NCBI GenBank assembly: GCA_900756495.1
Contig: CAAEKI010000218.1
Span: 1-8,357 of the forward strand
Length of the DNA stretch: 8,357 bases
Direction: 5' to 3'
From: an uncultured Oscillospiraceae bacterium
GTDB lineage: Bacteria; Bacillota; Clostridia; Oscillospirales; Oscillospiraceae
Made by a program: the position numbers and the translations under genes. The notes below the pieces were generated by a model, which did not search any database, was not told the origin of the DNA, and saw nothing but the letters and a program-made list of their open reading frames with translations. Of this stretch, positions 1-5,737 are shown one piece after another (the first letter of the stretch is position 1; each line of letters begins with the position of its first letter).

Positions 1-921
1 AGCCAGCCGCCAGCATCCCAGGCACCCTCCGGAGACGGTGCCGCCTATACTGTCGGCATCTGCCAGCTGGTTACCCACGATGCGCTGGACGCCGCCACGC
101 AGGGATTTATGGACGCTCTGAAGGAGGAGTTGGGTGACGCCGTAACCTTTGACCTGCAAAACGCCGCCAACGACTCCAACACCTGCTCCACGATTGTCAA
201 CGCCTTTGTCGCCGACGGTGTGGATCTGATTCTGGCCAATGCCACCCCCGCCCTTCAGGCCGCTACCGCCGCCACGGCGGATATTCCCATCCTGGGCACC
301 TCTGTCACCGAATACGGCGTAGCCCTGAGCATTGAGGACTTCAATGGAACTGTAGGCGGCAATGTCTCAGGCACTTCCGATCTGGCCCCGCTGGATCAGC
401 AGGCCGCTATGATCCACGAGCTCTTCCCGGACGCCCAGAACGTAGGGCTGCTCTACTGCTCTGCTGAACCCAACAGCCAGTACCAGGTGGACACCGTGAA
501 AGCCGCGCTGGAGGCACTGGGCTATACCTGTGAGCTCTATCCTTTCGCCGACTCCAACGACGCCGCCGCCGTCACCCAGGCCGCCTGCGACGCCTCAGAT
601 GTGATCTATGTCCCCACCGATAACACTGTTGCCGCCAACACCGGCATTGTGGATAACATCTGCCAGCCGGCCGGCGTACCTGTTGTGGCCGGGGAAGAGG
701 GCATCTGCAAGGGCTGCGGCGTAGCCACCCTCTCCATCAGCTATTACGATTTGGGCGTCACTACCGGCAAGATGGCCGCCCAAATCCTCACCGGCGAGGC
801 CGACGTTTCCACAATGCCCATCGCCTACGCAGAGAACTTTACCCCGAAGTACAACGCCGCCATCTGTGAAGCGTTGAACATTACCATACCCGAAAATTAC
901 GTCGCCATTGAGGCGGAGTAA
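1..921 (+). CDS. ABC transporter substrate-binding protein, TrpX/ABC_sub_bind type, 5' truncated
   Basis: The frame is open from base 1 to the TAA at 919-921, giving 306 residues with the N-terminus missing. It starts in a low-complexity Ser/Pro/Ala/Gln/Gly run (residues 1-15), as expected of the tether between a lipoprotein cysteine and the folded domain; signal peptide and lipobox would lie upstream of the window. The folded part begins YTVGICQLVTHDALDAATQG (16-35), the usual first strand and helix of the periplasmic-binding-like fold in ABC_sub_bind proteins (COG2984), and runs through all of both lobes to its natural end. The product should be a surface-anchored binding protein that delivers ligand to the permease and ATPase encoded next. 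Members of this family include the tryptophan protein TrpX of streptococci, but many homologues have unknown ligands, so tryptophan is only a possibility. The family call is firm; the substrate is not. Confidence 0.9.
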   Translation, partial: SQPPASQAPSGDGAAYTVGICQLVTHDALDAATQGFMDALKEELGDAVTFDLQNAANDSNTCSTIVNAFVADGVDLILANATPALQAATAATADIPILGTSVTEYGVALSIEDFNGTVGGNVSGTSDLAPLDQQAAMIHELFPDAQNVGLLYCSAEPNSQYQVDTVKAALEALGYTCELYPFADSNDAAAVTQAACDASDVIYVPTDNTVAANTGIVDNICQPAGVPVVAGEEGICKGCGVATLSISYYDLGVTTGKMAAQILTGEADVSTMPIAYAENFTPKYNAAICEALNITIPENYVAIEAE

Positions 922-935
922 TTCCAAACTTCCAT

Positions 936-977
936 AAAAAACAGCGGGAGAGGGACTTTCTTTTCCCGCTGTTTTTT
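936..977 (+). terminator. Intrinsic terminator between binding-protein and permease genes
   Basis: AAAAAACAGCGGGA (936-949) pairs perfectly with TCCCGCTGTTTTTT (964-977). This makes a 14-bp stem with a loop of at most 14 bases, ending in a six-T run. It begins 14 bases after the stop of the binding-protein gene and ends 62 bases before the permease start. Inside an ABC operon, such a site usually makes most transcripts stop after the binding-protein gene, with partial read-through to the membrane components. The A-rich 5' arm could also let it work in reverse, but no minus-strand gene here needs it. Confidence 0.88.
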
Positions 978-985
978 GTTATACT
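977..985 (+). promoter_or_regulatory. Possible extended -10 element before the permease gene
   Basis: TGTTATACT fits an extended -10 element (TG, one base, then TATACT at 980-985) and lies immediately after the terminator. No good -35 hexamer is found at 16-18 bases upstream; that region is the 3' arm and loop of the terminator. If active, it would give the permease and ATPase genes their own start of transcription around 992. The evidence is only this motif. Confidence 0.25.
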
Positions 986-1026
986 ATTGACGATTGTGAA
1001 CATTTGGCGGACGGGCCGCCTGAATT

Positions 1027-1042
1027 GGAGGAATTGGAATTG
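1027..1042 (+). promoter_or_regulatory. Ribosome binding site that fixes the TTG start of the permease
   Basis: GGAGG at 1027-1031 sits 8 bases before the TTG at 1040-1042. The longer in-frame start, TTG at 1004, has no purine-rich site ahead of it and would add 12 charged residues unlike the family N-terminus. The TTG at 1025 overlaps the GGAGG itself. The start at 1040 is therefore preferred. Confidence 0.8.
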
Positions 1043-1981
1043 TCGAGTTTTCTCAACGCATTGCCGGGCGCCGTATCCCAGGGACTGATCTGGGGTATCA
1101 TGGCTATTGGCGTGTATATCACTTATAAACTGCTGGATATCGCTGACCTGACGGTGGACGGCTCCTTCTGTACCGGCGGAGCGGTCGGCGTCATGATGAT
1201 TGTCGCAGGCTGTCCCATATGGTTGGCCCTGATATGTGCCGTTTTGGTGGGCATGCTGGCGGGGCTGGCCACTGGGCTGCTCCACACCGCCTGCGGTATC
1301 CCCGCTATCCTGGCCGGTATTCTGACCCAGCTGGGCCTGTGGTCGGTCAATCTGGCCATTATGGGCATGAAGGCCAACCAGTCTCTGAACGTAAACAATT
1401 ACCGCCTGCTGGTCTCTCTGCGCTATCTCCAGGACGTGGCAAAGGGGGATCGGCCGTTTTACTGGCACCCCATCTTTGTGGTCGGCATCTTTATTGTCGT
1501 CATCGTAGCGGTGCTCTATTGGTTCTTTGGCACTGAGCTGGGCTCCGCGCTCCGTGCCACCGGCGCCAACCCCAACATGGCCCGCGCCCAGGGGATCAAC
1601 ACCAGCTTCAACAAGGTGCTTGGCCTGATGATCTCCAACGGACTGGTGGCCCTCTCCGGCGCCCTGCTCAGCCAGTACCAGAGCTTTGCCGACATCAACA
1701 TGGGCCGTGGCGCCATTGTCATTGGCCTGGCCGCTGTTATCATTGGCGAAGTGGTCTTCAGCAAACTGTTCCACAATTTCGCCCTCAAGCTTCTGGCTGT
1801 CGCCATTGGCTCCATCATTTACTACGTTGTCATCCAGGCGGTCGTCAGTCTCAGCAACATTAACTCCAATTATCTCAAGCTCATTTCGGCCGTCATTGTC
1901 GCCATTTTCCTTGCCGTCCCCTATTGGAAGGGCAAATACTTTGTCAAACCTGTGAGGAGAGAGGGCGTAAAGCATGCTTGA
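1040..1981 (+). CDS. ABC transporter permease, TrpY-like (BPD_transp_2 family)
   Basis: This is the membrane-spanning subunit of the importer, 313 residues from the TTG at 1040. It is hydrophobic with about eight or nine membrane segments, roughly at residues 12-31, 45-85 (two), 88-110, 145-163, 193-212, 224-240, 249-272 and 279-295. The N-terminus (GAVSQGLIWGIMAIGVYITY, 10-29, then LDIADLTVDGSF, 32-43) is typical of the COG4120 permeases that accompany TrpX-type binding proteins. A cytoplasmic loop with TGANPNMARAQGI (174-186) is the likely coupling helix that contacts the ATPase, and DINMGRGAIVIGLAAVIIGE (218-237) is another family-typical stretch. The gene lies downstream of the binding-protein terminator, and its last 8 bases overlap the ATPase gene, which implies translational coupling. 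The TTG start may keep synthesis low. The transporter class is firm; the substrate is not known. Confidence 0.9.
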   Translation: MSSFLNALPGAVSQGLIWGIMAIGVYITYKLLDIADLTVDGSFCTGGAVGVMMIVAGCPIWLALICAVLVGMLAGLATGLLHTACGIPAILAGILTQLGLWSVNLAIMGMKANQSLNVNNYRLLVSLRYLQDVAKGDRPFYWHPIFVVGIFIVVIVAVLYWFFGTELGSALRATGANPNMARAQGINTSFNKVLGLMISNGLVALSGALLSQYQSFADINMGRGAIVIGLAAVIIGEVVFSKLFHNFALKLLAVAIGSIIYYVVIQAVVSLSNINSNYLKLISAVIVAIFLAVPYWKGKYFVKPVRREGVKHA

Positions 1982-2768
1982 AATCCGTGATATCTACAAG
2001 ACCTTTAACCCGGGCACAGTCAATGAGAAGCGCGCCCTGAACGGAGTCTCACTCACTCTGAATGACGGAGACTTTGTCACTGTCATCGGCGGCAACGGCG
2101 CCGGCAAGTCCACCCTGCTCAACGCCGTGGCCGGCGTATGGAGCGTTGACGCCGGCTCCATCCTCATTGACGGGCAGGAGGTGACCCGTCTTCCTGAGCA
2201 CAAGCGTGCCAAGTATATCGGCCGGGTCTTTCAGGACCCTATGATGGGTACCGCCGCCACCATGCAGATCGAAGAGAACCTGGCCCTCGCCGCCCGCCGC
2301 GGCGAATCCCGCACCCTGCGCTCCGGCATTACCAGGGGCGAACGTGAGAAGTACAGGGAACTGCTGAAAATTCTGGACTTGGGGCTGGAAAACAGACTGA
2401 CCACTAAGGTGGGCCTGCTCTCCGGCGGACAGCGTCAAGCCCTTACCCTGCTGATGGCCACGCTGAAACGGCCAAAGCTCCTGCTTTTGGATGAACACAC
2501 CGCGGCCCTAGACCCAAAGACCGCGGCCAAGGTTTTAGAGACCACTGAAAAAATCGTCTCTCGGGATCAGCTTACAACGCTGATGATCACCCACAATATG
2601 CGGGACGCTATCGCCCATGGCAACCGTCTCATCATGATGTACGACGGTAAAATTGTGGTGGATGTCTCTGGGGAAGAAAAGAAAAAGCTGACGGTAGAGG
2701 ATTTGCTGGCCAAGTTCGGCCAGGCCAGCGGAAGCGACGAGGCCGACGACAAGCTGCTGTTGTCGTAG
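1974..2768 (+). CDS. ABC transporter ATP-binding protein, TrpZ-like
   Basis: This 264-residue cytoplasmic ATPase powers the importer. All nucleotide-binding motifs are present: Walker A GGNGAGKST (39-47), Q-loop Gln87 in VFQDP, signature LSGGQ (149-153), Walker B LLLLDE (169-174) with catalytic Glu174, D-loop AALD (177-180) and the switch His207 in MITHNM. The sequence LLLLDEHTAALDPKTA is characteristic of the COG1101 ATPases paired with TrpX/TrpY-like partners. The ATG at 1974 lies inside the end of the permease gene, in another frame; the 8-base overlap and the GAGGG at 1961-1965 support coupled translation. The C-terminal 25 residues are charged and probably flexible. The length is normal and all key residues are kept, so it should be active. 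Confidence 0.93.
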   Translation: MLEIRDIYKTFNPGTVNEKRALNGVSLTLNDGDFVTVIGGNGAGKSTLLNAVAGVWSVDAGSILIDGQEVTRLPEHKRAKYIGRVFQDPMMGTAATMQIEENLALAARRGESRTLRSGITRGEREKYRELLKILDLGLENRLTTKVGLLSGGQRQALTLLMATLKRPKLLLLDEHTAALDPKTAAKVLETTEKIVSRDQLTTLMITHNMRDAIAHGNRLIMMYDGKIVVDVSGEEKKKLTVEDLLAKFGQASGSDEADDKLLLS

Positions 2769-2786
2769 GCACACAGAAATTTTTTC

Positions 2787-2802
2787 AGGAGGTAATGTCA
2801 TG
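2787..2802 (+). promoter_or_regulatory. Strong ribosome binding site of the HIT gene
   Basis: A perfect AGGAGG (2787-2792) lies 7 bases before the ATG at 2800, the strongest site in this operon. The 31-base gap after the ATPase stop shows no terminator or promoter, so the HIT gene is probably read from the operon transcript but translated independently and well. Confidence 0.75.
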
Positions 2803-3138
2803 AGCGATTGTCTGTTCTGCAGTATCATTGCGGGGACGATTCCATCCAAAAAGGTCTATGAGGACGATCTGTGCCTGGCCTTTTACGACATCGATCCCCA
2901 GGCCCCCACCCATTTTTTAGTGATTCCCAAATCCCACATCAGCTCCTGCGGAGAGATTTCCCCGGAAAATTCGACCGTAGTCGCTCACATTTTTGAAGTC
3001 ATCTCCAAGGTGACGAAGGAACTTGGGCTGACCGATTTCCGCGTCGTCTCCAACTGCGGCGAGCGGGCTGGGCAGAGTGTGCATCATCTGCACTTTCATA
3101 TACTCGCCGGGCGGGATATGACCTGGCCGCCGGGCTGA
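2800..3138 (+). CDS. HIT-family nucleotide hydrolase (Hint-like)
   Basis: This is a complete 112-residue histidine-triad protein. The triad is in HHLHFHIL (95-102), fitting H-x-H-x-H with His96, His98 and His100; His98 would be the nucleophile by analogy with Hint enzymes. Cys4 and Cys7 in CLFC near the N-terminus, with His46 and His95, match the zinc-binding set of the Hint branch. The protein ends in WPPG, also typical of that branch. Known family members cleave nucleoside phosphoramidates and similar AMP-linked substrates in the cytoplasm. The gene follows the ABC operon in the same direction with a 31-base gap, so it is probably its last gene, though Hint-like genes occur in many contexts and a functional link to uptake is not shown. 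No clear terminator is visible after the TGA at 3136-3138. Confidence 0.93.
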   Translation: MSDCLFCSIIAGTIPSKKVYEDDLCLAFYDIDPQAPTHFLVIPKSHISSCGEISPENSTVVAHIFEVISKVTKELGLTDFRVVSNCGERAGQSVHHLHFHILAGRDMTWPPG

Positions 3139-3203
3139 TATCTCCGTCGCCGCACAATTATGCCACCCCGCAGAAATGCAGCATAGATAGATTAAAGTAT
3201 CAT

Positions 3204-3212
3204 CTGTTCACA
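3204..3212 (+). repeat. Left copy of 9-base direct repeat CTGTTCACA
   Basis: The word CTGTTCACA here recurs in the same orientation at 4132-4140. The two copies bracket 919 bases that carry the acetyltransferase gene and nearly all of the AT-rich sequence. Directly inside the repeats the ends begin GAAA and finish TTTC plus one base, a very short inverted match. This could be a target-site duplication from an old insertion, but a 9-base match in a few hundred bases can also arise by chance. Confidence 0.35.
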
Positions 3213-3220
3213 GAAAGTAA

Positions 3221-3236
3221 CACAAGTTTTCTTGTG
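3221..3236. repeat. Inverted repeat CACAAG-TTTT-CTTGTG
   Basis: A perfect 6-bp dyad with a four-T centre lies 56 bases after the AT shift begins to be obvious and about 125 bases before the acetyltransferase start. It could be a repressor operator or a small RNA hairpin. No T-tract follows it, so it is not a terminator. Its function is unknown. Confidence 0.4.
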
Positions 3237-3276
3237 ATAAATGATAGATATTTTTGAAGGAAAGGAGATGTTCATT

Positions 3277-3333
3277 ATGGTGAATGTCATGAGAATAGTA
3301 AGAACAAAAACAGGGAGGGATTGTACGATATAA
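3277..3333 (+). CDS. Possible 18-codon leader ORF upstream of the acetyltransferase gene
   Basis: ATG at 3277 to TAA at 3331-3333 encodes MVNVMRIVRTKTGRDCTI. AAGGAG (3262-3267) lies 9 bases before the ATG, good spacing for translation. The peptide is basic and has no recognised relative. Its last codons run through a stable hairpin (3317-3337), and its stop is 15 bases before the ribosome binding site of the acetyltransferase gene. That layout resembles translated leaders that control a downstream gene by ribosome position. It could equally be a chance ORF, since short ORFs with a purine-rich run ahead of them are common. Confidence 0.3.
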   Translation: MVNVMRIVRTKTGRDCTI

Positions 3334-3337
3334 TCCC
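3317..3337 (+). promoter_or_regulatory. Hairpin overlapping the end of the leader ORF
   Basis: GGGATTGTA (3317-3325) pairs with TATAATCCC (3329-3337), giving 9 bp with one G-U pair and a CGA loop. It ends 11 bases before the AGGAGG at 3349-3354. A ribosome at the leader stop would melt it. There is no T-run behind it, so it is not a terminator. A regulatory role is inferred from position only. Confidence 0.35.
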
Positions 3338-3348
3338 GCTCATATTTT

Positions 3349-3364
3349 AGGAGGATTATTTTTG
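3349..3364 (+). promoter_or_regulatory. Ribosome binding site that fixes the TTG start of the acetyltransferase
   Basis: AGGAGG at 3349-3354 lies 7 bases before TTG at 3362-3364. No ATG or GTG is available in frame near this point, and the GNAT fold needs the first strand that begins right after the TTG (NHIYLKKI). The TTG start is therefore well supported. Confidence 0.8.
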
Positions 3365-3814
3365 AATCATATTTATTTAAAGAAAATTGGCGAGGATAAC
3401 TTTTTAGAGGCATTTCACCTGCAGTTAGGCTTCGAACAGGAAAGATTTGTTTCAAATCCCATCAGAAGCTTGGCACAAGCATATGTTTATTACAACCAGT
3501 GCATTCCTTTTGGGATCTATGTCGATGCTGCTATGGTTGGCTATATGATGGTCATATATGATTTTGACCTGGAAGAGTATAATATCTGGCATATGATGAT
3601 AGACGCCAAATTTCAAAATAGAGGCTATGGAAAAAAAGCTTTGGAAAGGTGTTTGGAATTTATAAAAACAAAGCCATATGGACCATCAAATAGAGTTGTT
3701 TTAACATGTAACACGGATAATAAGATTGGTATGCAGCTGTACGAAAGCTTTGGGTTTAAGCCTACTGGAAACGAGGATGAGGACGAGATCGAACTGGGGT
3801 TGACTATTCAGTAG
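3362..3814 (+). CDS. GNAT family N-acetyltransferase, BltD/PaiA-like
   Basis: This 150-residue protein has the GNAT fold throughout and should transfer an acetyl group from acetyl-CoA to an amine. Motif A, the acetyl-CoA pyrophosphate loop, is QNRGYGKKAL (85-94), fitting Q/R-x-x-G-x-G. It is preceded by the usual strand containing WHMMIDAKF (76-84). NTDNKIGMQLYESFGFKPTG (117-136) is the C-terminal helix and strand with the conserved Tyr127 that commonly acts as general acid. Overall it resembles the Bacillus BltD/PaiA group, which acetylates spermidine and related polyamines, but antibiotic or protein substrates cannot be excluded. The gene is AT-rich with many AAA, ATA and TTT codons, unlike every neighbour, which suggests recent acquisition. 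It stands alone, with a possible translated leader ahead and a terminator 185 bases behind. The family is firm; the substrate is unknown. Confidence 0.88.
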   Translation: MNHIYLKKIGEDNFLEAFHLQLGFEQERFVSNPIRSLAQAYVYYNQCIPFGIYVDAAMVGYMMVIYDFDLEEYNIWHMMIDAKFQNRGYGKKALERCLEFIKTKPYGPSNRVVLTCNTDNKIGMQLYESFGFKPTGNEDEDEIELGLTIQ

Positions 3815-3998
3815 GGAGGACCTGAATTTAACGGACTTTATAAAGCGTGATGGAATGTGAATCCTGCCACACAAATTTGGGGTTTGACGAGTGGAAAAGG
3901 ATGTTTATCGAACAAATACGGAGCCATTCAAACCGGTTCATCGTTAAACACAAGGACTTCGTTAACCATTTCGTCTGCCTTTATGCAAAGATAATCAT

Positions 3999-4036
3999 GG
4001 GGGAAGCCTTCATATGGCTTCCCCCACCTTTATTTT
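3999..4036 (+). terminator. Intrinsic terminator downstream of the acetyltransferase gene
   Basis: GGGGGAAGCC (3999-4008) pairs perfectly with GGCTTCCCCC (4016-4025) around a 7-base loop, and ACCTTTATTTTT follows. The stem is very stable and the downstream stretch T-rich. It would end the acetyltransferase transcript about 220 bases past its stop. On the minus strand no T-run follows, so it probably does not serve the symporter gene. Confidence 0.8.
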
Positions 4037-4131
4037 TCTCTTGACAAATTCCCAATTATTCATGTCGCCAACAAAAGTTTTTATATACGGCCTGCCTACT
4101 GATAAAGCCAGCCCTGTAATTTGGTTTTTTC

Positions 4132-4140
4132 CTGTTCACA
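4132..4140 (+). repeat. Right copy of 9-base direct repeat CTGTTCACA
   Basis: Identical to 3204-3212 and in the same orientation. It lies just outside the T-rich run at 4121-4131 and inside one arm of a bulged hairpin (CTGT at 4114-4117 plus ATTTG at 4119-4123, pairing with CAAAT at 4139-4143 and ACAG at 4144-4147). Confidence 0.35.
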
Positions 4141-4154
4141 AATACAGATCTGCC

Positions 4155-4198
4155 TTTCTGCTGTTTTAAATCCGGCTGCATTATCTAAGCAGCAGAAA
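4155..4198. repeat. Imperfect inverted repeat, 12-bp stem
   Basis: TTTCTGCTGTTT (4155-4166) pairs with AAGCAGCAGAAA (4187-4198) with a single G-U pair around a 20-base loop. An alternative small hairpin, GCTGC (4175-4179) with GCAGC (4189-4193), competes for the right arm. Neither side has a T-run, so it is not a standard terminator. It lies 37 bases past the symporter stop and could stabilise that transcript's 3' end or be a small repeated element. Confidence 0.45.
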
Positions 4199-4234
4199 TT
4201 GACATTCCTCCACCGGCGTCCCTCTTATTTCACC

Positions 4235-5620
4235 TCAGCGGTCCACCATGGGAATTTCCGTTTTATCAATCTCGTCCAGGTTGTCTAAATAGTATTTGGT
4301 TTCCTTGGCGATAACTCCCGAGAGAAGCAACACCGCCACCAGATTGGGAATGGCCATCAATGCGTTTAAAATATCCGCAATGGTCCACACCAGATCCAGC
4401 GCCAGCACAGGGCCCGCCACAGTCACCGCCACAAAGATAACCTTATAGGGCAATATGGCCCTCTTGCCCCAGAGGTACTGCGCACAGCGCTCTCCGTAGT
4501 AGGACCACCCCAGGATGGTGGACCAGGCGAAGGTGATGATACCCACCACCAGGATGATGGGCCCCAGAACTGGGATTTGACTGAAGGCAGCCGTGGTAAG
4601 CTGCCCACCGTTGGCGATAGAGTCCATGTTGATCGCCGGGTTTTTCATGATGGTGGACACCAGTACAAGCCCGGTCATAGCGCACACCACCACAGTGTCC
4701 CAGAAGGTGCCCGTAGCCGAGACCAGCGCCTGCCGGACCGGATTGCGGGTCTGCGCTGCGGAGGCCACCAGAGGAGCCGAGCCCATGCCGGACTCATTTG
4801 AGAAAAGTCCCCGCGCCACGCCGAAGCGGACGGCCATCATAATGCCCTGTCCCACCAGGCCGCCGGCCACCGCGCCAGGCGTGAAGGCCAGCTTGACAAT
4901 CGCTGCGACGGCCTGCCCCAGGAAGTCGCCGTTGATACACAAAATGGCGATACAGCCGGCCACATAGAATGCCGCCATAAGCGGCACCAGCTTTTCACAC
5001 ACGCTGGCAATGGACTTGATGCCCCCGATGATAACGACAGCGGTAAGGGCTCCGCCCACCAGGCCGATGGCGACGCGCGGAATGGTCACCGGGACATTGT
5101 TCTCAATGACCTCAGCGATGGCGTTAATCTGGGTTCCGCATCCGATGCCAAAGGAGGCTACGACTGCAAAAACGGCAAACAGAATTCCAAGCCATTTCAA
5201 ATTCAGTCCCCGTTCCAGGGCATACATAGCGCCCCCCTGCATCCTCCCGTCAGGCGTTTTGACCCGATATTTCACTGCAATCAGAGACTCGGCGTATTTG
5301 GTGGCAATGCCGAACACACCGGTGAGCCAGCACCACAGCACAGCGCCCGGTCCCCCCAGGTAGATAGCGGTTCCGACGCCGATGATATTGCCGGTGCCGA
5401 TGGTGGATGCCAGGGCCGTGGTGAGTGCCTGAAATTGGCTCACGTCACCGGGAGAATTGGGATCCCGGGTCACCGACAGGCGCACGCCGGTAAACGTCTT
5501 CCGCTGAATAAAACCCGTACGGATAGTCATGAACAGGTGGGTTCCCAAAAGCAGTACAATCATAGGGATTCCCCAGAGGAAATCATCCACAGCAGTTATA
5601 AAATCCGAAAACACTTCCAC
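4235..5620 (-). CDS. Sodium:alanine/glycine symporter, AGCS family
   Basis: This 461-residue inner-membrane carrier takes up alanine or glycine with sodium, as AGCS members such as AlsT and DagA do. Family landmarks appear in order: the loop and helix SQFQALTTALASTIGTGNII (61-80), GGPGAVLWCW (89-98), KYAESLIAVKYR (108-119), the long conserved GVARGLFSNESGMGSAP (267-283) and GWSYYGERCAQYLWG (371-385). About ten or eleven hydrophobic segments fill the rest, and length is normal. The start is a GTG at 5618-5620 with GGGAG at 5626-5630 five bases upstream; the in-frame GTG two codons later is an alternative with 11-base spacing. The gene follows topB on the same strand after 132 bases of structured DNA that may separate or regulate them. 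Choice between alanine and glycine cannot be made by eye. Confidence 0.94.
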   Translation of the reverse strand: MEVFSDFITAVDDFLWGIPMIVLLLGTHLFMTIRTGFIQRKTFTGVRLSVTRDPNSPGDVSQFQALTTALASTIGTGNIIGVGTAIYLGGPGAVLWCWLTGVFGIATKYAESLIAVKYRVKTPDGRMQGGAMYALERGLNLKWLGILFAVFAVVASFGIGCGTQINAIAEVIENNVPVTIPRVAIGLVGGALTAVVIIGGIKSIASVCEKLVPLMAAFYVAGCIAILCINGDFLGQAVAAIVKLAFTPGAVAGGLVGQGIMMAVRFGVARGLFSNESGMGSAPLVASAAQTRNPVRQALVSATGTFWDTVVVCAMTGLVLVSTIMKNPAINMDSIANGGQLTTAAFSQIPVLGPIILVVGIITFAWSTILGWSYYGERCAQYLWGKRAILPYKVIFVAVTVAGPVLALDLVWTIADILNALMAIPNLVAVLLLSGVIAKETKYYLDNLDEIDKTEIPMVDR

Positions 5621-5648
5621 AATATCTCCCTCTCCCTGTCATCTCTGT

Positions 5649-5675
5649 AAAAAACGCCTTGGGCTCACCCTTGCG
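5649..5675 (-). terminator. Possible weak terminator between topB and the symporter gene
   Basis: Read on the minus strand, CGC-AA-GGG-TGAG-CCC-AAG-GCG is followed directly by six T (5654-5649). The stem has only two 3-bp GC blocks split by an internal loop, so it is weaker than the other terminators here. It would end topB transcripts, or act as an attenuator for the symporter gene 28 bases further on. Confidence 0.35.
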
Positions 5676-5737
5676 AACGGCTGCTGCCGCTCATCCCCCG
5701 CCTCTGCAGCGGCTCTGCTTTTCACCCTGCCGCAAGG
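5669..5737 (-). promoter_or_regulatory. Structured leader ahead of the symporter gene
   Basis: On the minus strand CCTTGCG (5737-5731) can pair with CGCAAGG (5675-5669), closing a 55-base domain. Inside it GCCGCT (5713-5708) can pair with AGCGGC (5691-5686). The closing arm CGCAAGG is the same sequence that forms the left side of the weak terminator, so the two folds exclude each other, as in transcription attenuation. I looked for the glycine riboswitch core often found before AGCS genes and did not see it. Function is inferred from geometry alone. Confidence 0.3.

Larger units (their letters stand above)
3139..3361. other. Intergenic region entering the AT-rich island
   Basis: Base composition drops sharply from GC-rich to AT-rich at about 3180. 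The stretch holds one copy of the 9-base word CTGTTCACA, the dyad CACAAG-TTTT-CTTGTG, a possible 18-codon ORF with a ribosome binding site, a hairpin and the ribosome binding site of the acetyltransferase gene. I see no convincing -35/-10 pair and no terminator for the HIT operon. A lone TATAAT at 3329-3334 lacks a partner. No tRNA or known riboswitch core is recognisable. Confidence 0.6.
3815..4234. other. Gene-poor convergent region between acetyltransferase and symporter genes
   Basis: These 420 bases separate the plus-strand acetyltransferase from the minus-strand symporter. They hold a strong plus-strand terminator (3999-4036), the right copy of the 9-base direct repeat (4132-4140), a bulged hairpin (4114-4147) and an imperfect 12-bp inverted repeat (4155-4198). 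A 65-codon frame from GTG 3847 to 4044 has no ribosome binding site, runs through the terminator and resembles nothing known, so it is not called. No clear minus-strand terminator for the symporter gene is visible. The sequence stays AT-rich to about 4200. Confidence 0.6.

Noticed and set aside
881..1975. 364-codon minus-strand open frame opposite the permease gene
   Set aside because: It mirrors the permease codon pattern, gives a low-complexity Gly/His/Asp/Gln-rich product with no family resemblance, and has no ribosome binding site of note. The plus-strand permease explains the region fully.
3329..3334. Perfect TATAAT in front of the acetyltransferase
   Set aside because: The -35 position (3306-3311) reads AAAAAC, and the bases are better explained as one arm of the leader hairpin. 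A promoter there would leave only a very short leader.
3192..3455. 87-codon minus-strand ORF across the acetyltransferase start
   Set aside because: It overlaps the well-supported acetyltransferase start and its leader, and has no family features.
3847..4044. 65-codon plus-strand ORF after the acetyltransferase
   Set aside because: It has no ribosome binding site, passes straight through a strong terminator hairpin, and encodes nothing recognisable. It might be decayed sequence but this cannot be shown.
4041..4046. Perfect TTGACA -35 hexamer
   Set aside because: No -10 element lies 16-18 bases downstream and no plus-strand gene follows.
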